DNA of 64,000 nucleotides from an uncultured Acetatifactor sp. (GCA_910577235.1 CAJTMX010000005.1:74683-138682); one strand, 5' to 3'; counted from the first letter of the stretch, positions 7,614 to 15,982 are shown. Notes: a model not told the origin generated them from the sequence alone. Translations and numbers: made by a program.

Positions 7614-8973
7614 CAGTGCCCGGCAGGACAGGGTGACACAGTGCAGAGAGCGGGAAACGAACAGATTGCTCATAACGGTCTGTCCGCAGGGGGTGATACA
7701 AAGCGAACCGGAATACGGTCCGCCCACGGTTGCCGCGCTGGTTAAACAGGACCGTCTGACAGCCCTGCAGACATTTTCTTCCCGCCGTCAAAGCCGCCTG
7801 GGCACGGTTTATCTTGGAAAAGTAAAAAAGATACTTAAGAGTCTAAACGCCTGTTTTATAGAGATTGCCGACCGGGAGCAATGTTTTCTGCGCATGGATG
7901 AATTGGAAAAAGCGCCTCCTTTTCTGACGGGCAGGGTCTACGATGGCAGGCTTTTAGAGGGAGACGAGCTGCCGGTGCAGTTGGAACGGGAAGCGGTGAA
8001 GACCAAACAGGCGGCTGTGACCACTCGCATCACTTTGCAGGGGAAATACTTTGTGTTTGCGGTTGGAGCAGTAAGGACGGGAATCTCCAAAAAGCTGGAC
8101 GCCTCCTTGCGCAATCAAATGACGGAATTTCTCAAGAATGTTGGAATTACGGACGCAGACGGATATCCGGCACAAGAGGAGGGAGTGCCGCCCTTTGGGC
8201 TGGTGGTACGCACCCAGGCCGGACTGGCTATGGAACAGGAAGAAGATAAACTGCTGGAGGAGTATGAAGAACTGAGACAGCGTTTTACGGCTATTTTTTC
8301 TCAGGGCCGGCACCGCACCTGTTACAGTTGTCTGTTTGAGGCGGGTACGGCGCTGGAGGAGGCTTTAACCCCGTTTTTACCCGATGAATACCAGGAGATC
8401 GTGACGGATATTCCTAAGGTATATGAGGAACTTCAGACGCTTTTTTCGGATATGCTCTCCACGGGTACAAAGCAGCTACGGCTGTATCAGGATGATGTAC
8501 TGTCTTTGGACAAGCTCTATGGACTGGAGGGAAAATTGCAGGAGGCGCTGGGAAAGACAGTATGGCTGCGATCGGGGGCATATCTGGTGATCGAGCAGAC
8601 GGAAAGCCTGACGGCTATCGATGTAAACACCGGAAAATGCGTAAAGCTGTCCGGAGAGCAGACACCGGAAGAAACCATGCGACGGGTGAATCTGGAGGCC
8701 GCCGTGGAGGTGGCCCGCCAGTTGCGTCTTCGGAACCTCTCAGGAATTATCATTGTGGATTTTATCAATCTTGCCACGTTGGCCCAGGAGGAAGAACTGC
8801 TGCAAAAGCTGCGGGAACTGACCAGAGAGGACCCGGTGACGGTACAGATCGTGGATATGACGCCGCTGGGGCTTGTGGAGATCACCCGCAGGAAAGTGTT
8901 TCCTTCTCTTCGGGAACAGATGGGAGCATATAAACGCAGAGACAAAAGAACAGGAGCAAACGAATCAATATGA
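7591..8973 (+). CDS. rng: Ribonuclease E/G family endoribonuclease
   Basis: An RNase G-like enzyme expected to cut single-stranded RNA in rRNA and mRNA processing. An S1-type RNA-binding region begins at SRLGTVYLGKVKKIL (about residue 69) and the DNase I-like catalytic core follows. The two metal-binding aspartates expected from E. coli RNase E (D303 and D346) correspond to D344 in AIDVNTGK and D390 in IIIVDF. The protein ends 20-odd residues after ITRRKVFPSL, so the CPxC zinc-link that joins RNase E/G dimers is missing. At 460 residues it is near RNase G length. It overlaps its neighbours on both sides. Confidence 0.9.
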   Translation: MSRAIEHNSARQDRVTQCRERETNRLLITVCPQGVIQSEPEYGPPTVAALVKQDRLTALQTFSSRRQSRLGTVYLGKVKKILKSLNACFIEIADREQCFLRMDELEKAPPFLTGRVYDGRLLEGDELPVQLEREAVKTKQAAVTTRITLQGKYFVFAVGAVRTGISKKLDASLRNQMTEFLKNVGITDADGYPAQEEGVPPFGLVVRTQAGLAMEQEEDKLLEEYEELRQRFTAIFSQGRHRTCYSCLFEAGTALEEALTPFLPDEYQEIVTDIPKVYEELQTLFSDMLSTGTKQLRLYQDDVLSLDKLYGLEGKLQEALGKTVWLRSGAYLVIEQTESLTAIDVNTGKCVKLSGEQTPEETMRRVNLEAAVEVARQLRLRNLSGIIIVDFINLATLAQEEELLQKLRELTREDPVTVQIVDMTPLGLVEITRRKVFPSLREQMGAYKRRDKRTGANESI

Positions 8974-9533
8974 AACTATTAAAAATGGAAAAGGTGGGGG
9001 ACGGCAGATTTCTCAAAAATTATGAGCTTACTTATCTGAATAAAGCGGGTAGAGAAAAAAAATATGAGATTGTCAGCCGCAGGGAGCTTTCTTCCCCCGA
9101 AGATCTGGGACAGACGCCCAGCGGCGTATCCATCGTGGCCATCTGCCAGGGAAAGATGCTTTTGCTGCACGAATTCCGCATGGGTGTAAACCGCTATGTT
9201 TATAATCTGTGCGCGGGTATGCTGGAGGAAGGAGAGTCCGTAGAGGACTGTATCCAGCGTGAACTCTATGAGGAAACGGGCCTGTCCGTCAAAAAAATAC
9301 ATGATATACTGCCTGCGTCCTTCGCGGCGGTAGCTTTTTCCGATGTGACCACATATATTGCCGTTGTGGAGGCGGAGGGGGAGATGCAGGATCACACCTC
9401 GGAGAATGAACAGATCGACTCCCGGTTTTATTCCAAGGAGGAAGTGTGGGAATTGATCCAGACGGAACAGTTCAGCTCCAGAGCGCAGCTGGCGGCTTAC
9501 TTTTTCGCGCGGGGCGTTCTGGTATATGAGTAA
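8970..9533 (+). CDS. Nudix hydrolase, ADP-ribose pyrophosphatase-like
   Basis: A 187-residue Nudix enzyme. The Nudix box is complete at residues 83-105 (G, five residues, E, seven residues, REL, x, EE, x, GL). The layout, with an N-terminal strand-rich domain and the box near the middle, matches ADP-ribose pyrophosphatases (NudF type), but substrate cannot be decided from sequence alone. The ATG at 8970 overlaps the RNase gene stop (ATGA), and its own end overlaps the region before the next gene, so it belongs to the same operon. Confidence 0.88.
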   Translation: MKLLKMEKVGDGRFLKNYELTYLNKAGREKKYEIVSRRELSSPEDLGQTPSGVSIVAICQGKMLLLHEFRMGVNRYVYNLCAGMLEEGESVEDCIQRELYEETGLSVKKIHDILPASFAAVAFSDVTTYIAVVEAEGEMQDHTSENEQIDSRFYSKEEVWELIQTEQFSSRAQLAAYFFARGVLVYE

Positions 9534-9549
9534 GAAGGGATGTGAAGTC

Positions 9550-10584
9550 TTGAAAATTTTTGCATATTGTCTGCGTGAATTTGACGAAAAGCCGATGTTT
9601 GACCGACTGGCCGGAGAGTTTCAGGCGCAGTACGGATACAGTACAAAGTATCCATGCCCGGATAATGTGTCTCTGGCCGTAGGATATGATGCCGTCAGCT
9701 GTACGCCTTGCGATATGGGAGCGGATATGCTACAGCGTTTCCATGATGAGGGAGTTCGGTATATAGCCACTCGCTCTATCGGTTTTGACCATATCGATCT
9801 GGACAAGGCCAGACAGCTGGGCATGGGAGTGTGCCGGGTAAGTTATGAGCCGGAGACGGTGGCGGATTATGCCATCATGCTGATGCTCATGTGCTGCCGC
9901 AATATGCCCCATATTATAAATCGTTCTCTGTTGCAGGATTACAGCCTGAAGGGAAAGATGGGCAAGGATATAAGCGATTGTACTGTGGGTGTGGTAGGCA
10001 CCGGACAGATTGGAAGTACTGTGATACGGCATTTGAGCGGTTTTGGCTGCCGTCTGCTGGCTTACGATCCATGCCGGGACCCCAAGGTAGCGGAGAAGGC
10101 GGAATATGTATCTCTGGAGGAGCTTTATGCTCAAAGCGATATCGTTACACTACATACTCCGGCCACGGCTGAAAACTACCATATGATCAATGGACAGGCT
10201 CTGCGGCAGATGCGTGACGGCGTTATTCTCATCAACACGGCCAGAGGAACACTGGTGGATACGGAAACACTGATACAGGGGTTGGAGTCTGGCAAGGTGG
10301 GACATGCGGCGCTGGATGTACTGGAGGACGAGACAGGCCTGTACTACGCCAACCGTATGGGCGATGTGATCGTTAACCGGCAAATGGCTGTCCTGCGTTC
10401 CTTTCCCAATGTGATTCTGTCTCCTCACACTGCGTTTTATACAGAGAAAGTGGTGTGGAATATGGCCTATAAGACTTTCCAGGGAGTGCGGGATATGATG
10501 AACGGGACCAAAAATCCGCTGATTATTTTGCAGAGAAAAGAAACAGACTCTGATGTGCTTTCATTACAACAGCCACCTGTATAG
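9550..10584 (+). CDS. D-lactate dehydrogenase-like 2-hydroxyacid dehydrogenase
   Basis: NAD-dependent D-isomer-specific 2-hydroxyacid dehydrogenase, probably reducing pyruvate or a related 2-keto acid. The nucleotide-binding GxGxxG is at about 147-155 (GVVGTGQIG), and the catalytic triad is visible as R232 (NTARGTL), E261 (LEDETG) and H293 (SPHTAF). I chose the TTG at 9550 because it has an AGAAGGGA site at 9533-9540 and gives the family-typical MKIFAY start; an in-frame ATG at 9526 inside the previous gene is the alternative and adds eight residues. VanH-type or phosphoglycerate-type substrate cannot be excluded. Confidence 0.88.
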   Translation: MKIFAYCLREFDEKPMFDRLAGEFQAQYGYSTKYPCPDNVSLAVGYDAVSCTPCDMGADMLQRFHDEGVRYIATRSIGFDHIDLDKARQLGMGVCRVSYEPETVADYAIMLMLMCCRNMPHIINRSLLQDYSLKGKMGKDISDCTVGVVGTGQIGSTVIRHLSGFGCRLLAYDPCRDPKVAEKAEYVSLEELYAQSDIVTLHTPATAENYHMINGQALRQMRDGVILINTARGTLVDTETLIQGLESGKVGHAALDVLEDETGLYYANRMGDVIVNRQMAVLRSFPNVILSPHTAFYTEKVVWNMAYKTFQGVRDMMNGTKNPLIILQRKETDSDVLSLQQPPV

Positions 10585-10606
10585 GGGCGGCAGAGCGAAG
10601 AATATT

Positions 10607-11141
10607 GTGAAAAACAACAAACCTGTATTTAATATTTGCCTGCGAGTGGTCCTGCCCATTCTTATAGTGATGACGGTTCTGGTGATGACTCTGACATACT
10701 TGATGGTATGGAAATCATGTAATACCGTGTCCGCAGAGGATAAGGAGACATCTGAAAGCGGCATACTGACAGATGTTGCGCTGCTCTGAGGTCATTGCCT
10801 TTTGTGTGTCGGAGGATCAACTGGATCAGATCCCCTCTATGGCGGGCAGTTATTATCCTGTAGCCTATTGGAGCGGGCAATATCAGATAATGGATCTGTC
10901 TCAGGGATTTGAGATTGTACGTCAATATTGGCTGAGTGAGGATTCTCTGTTGTCTCAGGTGAAAGTGTACGACTTTTCAGCTTATAAGGGACATACACAG
11001 ACCATGGGAAGGGGACCGGGGATTCTGCTGGCGTTTTTGTGGATGGCAGAACTTATGGTGGGAGGAATCCTTATTTTATTGGATATAATCGGCGGTTTTA
11101 CAATATTTGGGATAAATTGTGGCAGAAAAAAGAATCTGTGA
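10607..11141 (+). pseudogene. Small membrane protein gene apparently split by a frameshift
   Basis: Two overlapping frames look like halves of one protein. The first starts at GTG 10607 (alternatively ATG 10553) and ends at 10789; it has a basic start and one strong membrane helix (LRVVLPILIVMTVLVMTLTYLMV). The second, 10773-11141 in another frame, has an extracellular-looking stretch and a C-terminal membrane helix (ILLAFLWMAELMVGGILILLDIIG) with a basic end. The second frame has no ribosome site at its first ATG and is closed by a stop just before it. One base gained or lost between about 10767 and 10789 would fuse them. Two genuine small genes cannot be excluded. No function recognised. 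Confidence 0.5.
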
Positions 11142-11178
11142 TATGTGAAAAATTTGTGAAATTATTTTTCAAAAGAAC

Positions 11179-11207
11179 TGGACAAAAATGAAAAATGGTA
11201 CTATAAT
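11179..11207 (+). promoter_or_regulatory. Promoter of the lipoprotein gene
   Basis: TGGACA at 11179-11184 and TATAAT at 11202-11207 are separated by exactly 17 bases, 65 bases before the start codon. The region is AT-rich and follows a gene end, so a housekeeping sigma-A-type promoter is likely. Confidence 0.75.
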
Positions 11208-11271
11208 CTTTTTTAGTTGCTGATAATCCGGCGATTAGAAAATGTAGAGGAAAGAGGAGAGAAAAAATATT

Positions 11272-11799
11272 ATGAAGATCAGTAAAAAATTGGTGTATTG
11301 TGTTGCAACACTGATGATGGTATGCATGATGCTTACAGCCTGTGGAACTCCGGTAAGTTCTGTAGTAACGGCGGAGGAAGGCTATGCTGAGGGCGAGGTA
11401 GGAACTACTTTCAGAACGGTATTCTTTGATTACAGTGTTGATTCAGTTGCATATCCTTCCGAGTATGAGGGCTATGTTGCCGAGGATGGATATCAACTGC
11501 TGGATGCTGTGATCAGCATTAAGAATACTTTTGGCGAGGATCTGCCTATGTTTAACAGTGATTTCCAGATTCAATGGCATGATCTCGGCAATGGCCCGAA
11601 TGATTATGACTATGGTATTATACTGGATGGTTCCAGCACCGTGATGCCTGACGAGTACACTCTGGCTAAGGGAGAAAAATGTACCTATCATATTATCTAT
11701 GAAGTACCCGCTGATGCCAAGGAGTTCTCCGTGTCCTTCCAGGAGCTCTTTGATAACGACACTGAAGGGGACTTATTCTTTACATACTTTAATAAATAA
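11272..11799 (+). CDS. Predicted lipoprotein, possibly DUF4352-like
   Basis: A 175-residue secreted lipoprotein. The N-terminus has lysines, a hydrophobic core and the lipobox LTAC with Cys24, so the mature protein should be anchored on the outer face of the cytoplasmic membrane. The remaining domain, with GTTFRTVFFDYSV, GYQLLDAVISIKN and late KGEKCTYHIIYEVP, resembles the beta-sandwich DUF4352 family; this assignment is tentative. A GAGGAG ribosome site precedes the ATG. It has its own promoter and terminator, so it is a single-gene unit. Confidence 0.8.
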   Translation: MKISKKLVYCVATLMMVCMMLTACGTPVSSVVTAEEGYAEGEVGTTFRTVFFDYSVDSVAYPSEYEGYVAEDGYQLLDAVISIKNTFGEDLPMFNSDFQIQWHDLGNGPNDYDYGIILDGSSTVMPDEYTLAKGEKCTYHIIYEVPADAKEFSVSFQELFDNDTEGDLFFTYFNK

Positions 11800-11820
11800 T
11801 AAGAAAAAAACGACAATATT

Positions 11821-11864
11821 ACGGAGGAATATAGCCTTTACGGGTTGCATTCCTCCGTTTTTTT
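11821..11864 (+). terminator. Rho-independent terminator of the lipoprotein gene
   Basis: A perfect 10-bp stem (ACGGAGGAAT at 11821-11830 with ATTCCTCCGT at 11849-11858) and an 18-base loop are followed by seven Ts. It is a textbook terminator 22 bases after the stop codon. Confidence 0.93.
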
Positions 11865-11927
11865 GTATATTATAGTAGAAGGGGATACATTTTAACCACT
11901 AATCAAACAACAAAGGGGAGAAAGAAC

Positions 11928-12518
11928 ATGGAAACAAAAAAGGTGAAAAAAGAGCAGGCACAGATTTGGATATCCGTTCCGGAGAACCATAAATGGACAA
12001 TCGTGAGCTTGTCAGCGGCAGGAATAATAATATTGTTGGTAATCTTTTTTTGGGCAGGCTATCTATTGTGTGTAGCCGCTGCCGTGGCGATGCTTTTGAC
12101 AGCGATATTTGCTCATTTTAAACTACAGAGAAGGATTGTTCTATCAAAGCTAGTGTACTATTATGACCGGGAAGAGCTGTTTCTGATCTCATTGCACAAG
12201 ACGGATCAAAAACTCTGCGCCTTTCTGCACGGAAATCTGCCAGAGGAAGAGCGGCCAAGTCCCACAGAGAATCCTGCGGATTATCTGCTGGCATTGACAG
12301 ACCGCTCCTCTGTGATATGGCATATTACAAACATTACCCAGATTGTGGAAAAGAAAGCGCGGCCTAACGATAAAAGATATGAGATAAACATGATTTTTGA
12401 TCTGCTGTCCTATACATACAAATCAGTATTGTGCTATCAGATTCATTCCAAACATTTTGAGAACTTTGAAAGCCTGATGCAGGTTTTACAGGATATACAT
12501 GCAAAAACAAAATTATAA
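11928..12518 (+). CDS. Membrane protein of unknown function
   Basis: Not recognised. The 196-residue protein has a soluble N-terminal 25 residues, two closely spaced hydrophobic segments (about 27-46 and 48-66: IVSLSAAGIIILLVIFFWAG and LLCVAAAVAMLLTAIFA), then a cytoplasmic domain of about 125 residues with a YcxB-like or PH-like feel (DREELFLIS, SVIWHITNITQIVE). The overall layout, two helices plus a soluble domain, is like small signalling or stress membrane proteins, but no family is assigned. A strong AAAGGGGAG site lies before the ATG. Confidence 0.7.
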   Translation: METKKVKKEQAQIWISVPENHKWTIVSLSAAGIIILLVIFFWAGYLLCVAAAVAMLLTAIFAHFKLQRRIVLSKLVYYYDREELFLISLHKTDQKLCAFLHGNLPEEERPSPTENPADYLLALTDRSSVIWHITNITQIVEKKARPNDKRYEINMIFDLLSYTYKSVLCYQIHSKHFENFESLMQVLQDIHAKTKL

Positions 12519-12533
12519 TTTGCATTTTCGGTA

Positions 12534-12562
12534 TTGTAGAACCTTCGTAACTGATGTATAAT
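12534..12562 (+). promoter_or_regulatory. Promoter of thrH
   Basis: TTGTAG at 12534-12539 and TATAAT at 12557-12562 with a 17-base spacer lie 68 bases before the thrH start. Confidence 0.6.
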
Positions 12563-12630
12563 TGTCTGGAATATGTTGCGTTTTAGAGTAATTGTGATGC
12601 AGCTGAATGAAGATTACGGAGGAAACATAC

Positions 12631-13236
12631 ATGCATATTATCTGTTTGGACTTAGAGGGAGTGCTGGTGCCGGAGATCTGGATCGCTTTTGCGGAGGCCA
12701 GCGGTATTCCCGAATTAAAGAGAACTACCCGGGACGAGCCGGACTATGAAAAACTGATGAGATGGCGGCTGTCTATTTTGAAAGAGCATAAGCTGGGTTT
12801 AAGAGAAATACAGGATACCATTGCAAAGATTGATCCCATGCCCGGTGCGAAAGAGTTCTTGGACGAGCTGCGTTCCATGACGCAGGTCATCATTATCAGC
12901 GATACCTTTACCCAATTTGCCAGCCCGCTCATGCAAAAGCTGGGATGGCCCACCATATTCTGCAATACCCTGGAAGTGGCGGAAAATGGGGAAATTATCG
13001 GTTTTAAAATGAGGATTGCCGATTCTAAGCTGGCTACAGTCAAGGCATTGCAGTCTATCGGATACGATACCATTGCAAGCGGCGACAGTTATAATGATCT
13101 GGGAATGATAAAAGCAAGCAAAGCAGGTTTCCTGTTTAAAAGCACAGATAAGATCAAGAAAGATAATCCTCAATTACCTGCCTATGAGACCTATGAGGAA
13201 CTGATGACCGCGATCAAACAGGCCATGACATACTGA
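12631..13236 (+). CDS. thrH: ThrH-type phosphoserine phosphatase / homoserine phosphotransferase
   Basis: HAD-superfamily enzyme that in characterised relatives dephosphorylates phosphoserine and can transfer phosphate to homoserine. Motif I is the ThrH-specific DLEG variant at residues 7-10 (with D7 and E9), motif II is ISDTF near residue 90, and motif IV is GDSYNDLGM near 152. The length of 201 residues matches the family. I chose ATG 12631 because ACGGAGGA at 12616-12623 is well placed; an earlier ATG at 12607 would add eight residues. It is followed by a small gene after 37 bases. Confidence 0.9.
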   Translation: MHIICLDLEGVLVPEIWIAFAEASGIPELKRTTRDEPDYEKLMRWRLSILKEHKLGLREIQDTIAKIDPMPGAKEFLDELRSMTQVIIISDTFTQFASPLMQKLGWPTIFCNTLEVAENGEIIGFKMRIADSKLATVKALQSIGYDTIASGDSYNDLGMIKASKAGFLFKSTDKIKKDNPQLPAYETYEELMTAIKQAMTY

Positions 13237-13273
13237 GACCGGATTTACGGTGGTAGATACGAGGTGATAAAAT

Positions 13274-13513
13274 ATGAGCATAAATCCGATGGCATTGCTG
13301 GGACTAAAAGGCGATATTGATAAGTTCAAGAACAACCATCCAAAATTTCTGCAATTTGCTAAAGCCTTTACCAAGGCCGGTGTTCAGGAAGGCACCGTCA
13401 TGGAATGCAAGGTGATCACTGTAGATGGTCAGGAATTGCAGACAAATATAAAGATCACTGCGGATGATCTGGAACTGTTTGAAAAGCTTAAAAACTTGCG
13501 ACAGGAAATGTAA
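13274..13513 (+). CDS. Small protein of unknown function
   Basis: A 79-residue, soluble, lysine-rich protein; no family recognised. It begins MSINPMALLGLKGDI and has helical, charged segments followed by a strand-like VMECKVITVDGQELQ, so it may be a small alpha/beta fold. A GAGGTGATA ribosome site precedes the ATG and it follows thrH closely, suggesting one transcript. Strong codon regularity and the ribosome site support a real gene. Confidence 0.65.
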   Translation: MSINPMALLGLKGDIDKFKNNHPKFLQFAKAFTKAGVQEGTVMECKVITVDGQELQTNIKITADDLELFEKLKNLRQEM

Positions 13514-13549
13514 GAGCAGTATAGTTCTACAAATAACTATGCGCAAAAG

Positions 13550-13627
13550 ACAAGTTTAACGAATAGTTGGCGCTTAAAGTCTATACTATGCGGTGAATTT
13601 GGGCGCCAACTAGTTCGTTAAACTTGT
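13550..13627. repeat. Long inverted repeat with one-base bulge
   Basis: Arms 13550-13573 and 13603-13627 pair over 24 bp with a single extra base in the right arm; the left arm begins ACAAGTTTAACGAATAGTTG. The loop is about 29 bases. No long T run follows on the plus strand. It lies between convergent genes and may serve as a two-way transcription barrier or be a mobile-element remnant. Confidence 0.85.
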
Positions 13628-13659
13628 GGGGAATATTATGGTGGATATATGGATTGTTC

Positions 13660-13718
13660 TTGTGGATAAATGATTGAGGCTCAATTTGACAAATTGAGCC
13701 TCAATCATTTATCCACAA
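13660..13718. repeat. Perfect 59-bp palindrome
   Basis: Two perfectly complementary 29-base arms (13660-13688 and 13690-13718) flank a single central A at 13689. The left arm starts TTGTGGATAAATGATTGAGG. It sits between the convergent small gene and dtd, so a bidirectional terminator role is plausible, although the near-zero loop is unusual. Confidence 0.95.
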
Positions 13719-13758
13719 TGCTTTATCTATAATACTTTATCCATAATGCTTTATCCAT
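13703..13758. repeat. 14-bp tandem repeat, three to four copies
   Basis: Three consecutive units at 13717-13730, 13731-13744 and 13745-13758 follow the pattern AATGCTTTATCCAT with one to three differences. A diverged fourth unit at 13703-13716 forms part of the right arm of the neighbouring palindrome. Confidence 0.85.
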
Positions 13759-13772
13759 AAAGAAACAATAAT

Positions 13773-14234
13773 TTAGGCCAAGTCATCGGAATCCAATATT
13801 ATGGTAAATGGGCCGTCATTTAACAGTGAAACTTTCATGTCAGCTCCGAAACTGCCGTGTTGGATTTTATTCGGAGCATCGGGGAATTGACTCTGGCATC
13901 GCTCTATGATATACTGATACAATTTTTCGGCCACATCTGGAGCGCCCGCATTGATAAACGATGGGCGATTTCCTTTGCGGCAATCAGCATATAGAGTAAA
14001 TTGTGATACCAAGAGCAAACTGCCGTCCACATCACTCAAGGACAGATTGGTTTTGCCGTTCTGATCTTCAAATATCCTCAACCCCAAAAGCTTTTTTAGC
14101 ATTTTATCTGCTATGGCTTGGTTGTCTGTCTGACTTACGCCGATCAACACCATTAATCCCTTTTCAATAGAACCGACTGTCTGTTGATCTACAGTGACAC
14201 TGGCCTGGGATACTCTCTGTATAACAAATCGCAT
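13773..14234 (-). CDS. dtd: D-aminoacyl-tRNA deacylase
   Basis: Dtd removes D-amino acids wrongly attached to tRNA. The 153-residue length is standard. The catalytic cross-subunit motifs are visible: SQFTLYADCRKGNRP near residue 78-92 and the NDGPFTI version of the C-terminal GlyCisPro-type motif near 137-143. I chose ATG 14234 because it gives the family-typical start MRFVIQRV; upstream GGAGAGGAG is 11 bases away. It is transcribed with the upstream permease gene (36 bases apart). Confidence 0.94.
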   Translation of the reverse strand: MRFVIQRVSQASVTVDQQTVGSIEKGLMVLIGVSQTDNQAIADKMLKKLLGLRIFEDQNGKTNLSLSDVDGSLLLVSQFTLYADCRKGNRPSFINAGAPDVAEKLYQYIIERCQSQFPDAPNKIQHGSFGADMKVSLLNDGPFTIILDSDDLA

Positions 14235-14270
14235 TGCTTTTACTGCTCCTCTCCCACTTTTTTGCCCCAA

Positions 14271-15785
14271 TCAGCCCTTCGTGGTATCCTTTGAAGACGC
14301 ATCATTTGTTTTAGGAGCGGTAGTAACCGGTTCCGGTGAAGAAGGTTCGGCAAAAGCGTCCCTCGCTACCACATTGGCGTCGTTCCAGCGCACAGGGACT
14401 CTTCTCTTCCACTCCGCGGCGTTGCTGATAAATCGCATTCCGGAAATCAGATCACCGTCATGCTCCTCCTGCCCATCATTGCTTTTCTTTTCTTTCTTTT
14501 CCATATTTTTGGCCTTGATAAGTTTACGGCGCTCCAGATTGTCTATAGTGTGTATTCCCGCCTCATCCACACATTCTATATTTTCATATACGCCGCCCTT
14601 TATAGGCATGTTCTTCTTAACCAGAGCAGAATTGACATAGGATCTCACCGCCGCATAGATGATTGCGAAGATGGGTACTCCCACGATCATGCCCAACACA
14701 TTGAACAGGCCGCCGAACAGAGTAATGGCGAATATTACCCAAAAACCGGACAAGCCGGTGGAATCTCCCAGGATCTTGGGACCGATAAGATTGCCGTCCA
14801 CCTGCTGCAGGATCAGAATAAATATCACAAAATATACACAGTTCAGCGGATGCATGGGGTCCACTACCAAGATCAGTACGGCACTGGGAATAGCGCCTAA
14901 AAACGGTCCAAAGAATGGAATGATATTCGTCACTCCGATGATCACGCTGATCAATGCCGCATAGGGAGTTTGCAGCAAAGTGGTTCCTATGAGACACAGC
15001 ATCCCAATGATCAGTGAATCCAGTATCTTTCCACTGATAAATCCGATAAAGGTATTGTGCGCAAACCGAAAGTTATTGATGATCACATTGGCTGTATCGG
15101 GCTGATAAAACGCAAAAATCAACTTCTTAGCCTGTATGGCAAATTTCTCCTTGCTGCCAAGAATATAGATGGAAATGATAAAACCTATAACAAAATTCCA
15201 CAGTGTCTTAAAGATTCCCAGAACGCTCAAAGACACGGTTTTGATCAATTCACTGGACTTGGTAAGAACAGTTTCATTCAAAAAACGTTCCAACTCCTCT
15301 GAATAACGGTTGATCAAGCCGATAGCGTAATCCTTGATATCGGGATTGTCAGCCAGCAACTGATTCATCCAGGTTGTAAAATTGGTCATATACGTGTCGA
15401 AATTGGATACGATATTCTGGATGCTGGGAACAATCTGAGAAGCCAGCATACCTACCAAAAGATGAATAACCAGATAAAACAGAAGAGCCGTGATCAAAAC
15501 GCCCAGCATCCGAGTGCGACTATGGGTCTTGGGCCCCTCTTTCAGCTTTAGAACCTTTCTCAAGGGATATATGATCTTCTGCTCTATACTGTTCAGAACC
15601 GGTGTCAGAAGATAGGCCAGTATAAAGCCGAACACTACAGGCATCATAATTCCCACTATGATGTTAAACGCTGATTTGATATTGGAGGAATGAAACAATA
15701 AATAATAGAACATGATGCTGCCCATGATCACTAACAGCGCTGTCAATCCCCATTTGATATATTGATTTTTCCACTTAATCCTCAT
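14271..15785 (-). CDS. AI-2E family transporter (UPF0118)
   Basis: A 504-residue polytopic membrane protein of the family named after the E. coli TqsA autoinducer-2 exporter; actual substrates vary (sodium/proton antiport and export have been reported for members). Two N-terminal helices, a long soluble region at about 110-190, and a cluster of helices from about 195 to 370 containing IGVTNIIPFFGPFLGAIPSA fit the family. The final 110 residues are hydrophilic, charged and low in complexity, longer than in typical members. A GAGTGAGG site precedes the ATG. Confidence 0.9.
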   Translation of the reverse strand: MRIKWKNQYIKWGLTALLVIMGSIMFYYLLFHSSNIKSAFNIIVGIMMPVVFGFILAYLLTPVLNSIEQKIIYPLRKVLKLKEGPKTHSRTRMLGVLITALLFYLVIHLLVGMLASQIVPSIQNIVSNFDTYMTNFTTWMNQLLADNPDIKDYAIGLINRYSEELERFLNETVLTKSSELIKTVSLSVLGIFKTLWNFVIGFIISIYILGSKEKFAIQAKKLIFAFYQPDTANVIINNFRFAHNTFIGFISGKILDSLIIGMLCLIGTTLLQTPYAALISVIIGVTNIIPFFGPFLGAIPSAVLILVVDPMHPLNCVYFVIFILILQQVDGNLIGPKILGDSTGLSGFWVIFAITLFGGLFNVLGMIVGVPIFAIIYAAVRSYVNSALVKKNMPIKGGVYENIECVDEAGIHTIDNLERRKLIKAKNMEKKEKKSNDGQEEHDGDLISGMRFISNAAEWKRRVPVRWNDANVVARDAFAEPSSPEPVTTAPKTNDASSKDTTKG

Positions 15786-15866
15786 TTTAACCTCACTCCC
15801 GCATATCTGTAGCCGTTTTGCCGGCTACGGTTTTGCCTGTTATATTTCCGCATAACTTCATTAACA

Positions 15867-15895
15867 ATAATACACTGATTTCCAATATATCACAA
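15867..15895 (-). promoter_or_regulatory. Promoter of the AI-2E transporter-dtd unit
   Basis: On the minus strand TTGTGA (15890-15895) and TATTAT (15867-15872) are separated by 17 bases, about 80 bases before the transporter start. It is back to back with the plus-strand promoter at 15928. Confidence 0.6.
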
Positions 15896-15927
15896 GAGGA
15901 ATTTTACTGAAAATAATAAGAAAACCA

Positions 15928-15956
15928 TTGTTTCCCGGACGAAAAAAAGGTAAAAT
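15928..15956 (+). promoter_or_regulatory. Promoter of the TtcA-like gene
   Basis: TTGTTT at 15928-15933 and TAAAAT at 15951-15956 are separated by 17 bases and end 26 bases before the start codon, leaving room for the GAGGAGG ribosome site. Confidence 0.6.
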
Positions 15957-15982
15957 ATCTTCATGTGAGGAGGAAACCGCCC

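Noticed and set aside
13550..13718. Insertion sequence or prophage attachment sites
   Set aside because: No transposase or integrase is adjacent, and no flanking direct repeats were found; the structures are described as repeats only.
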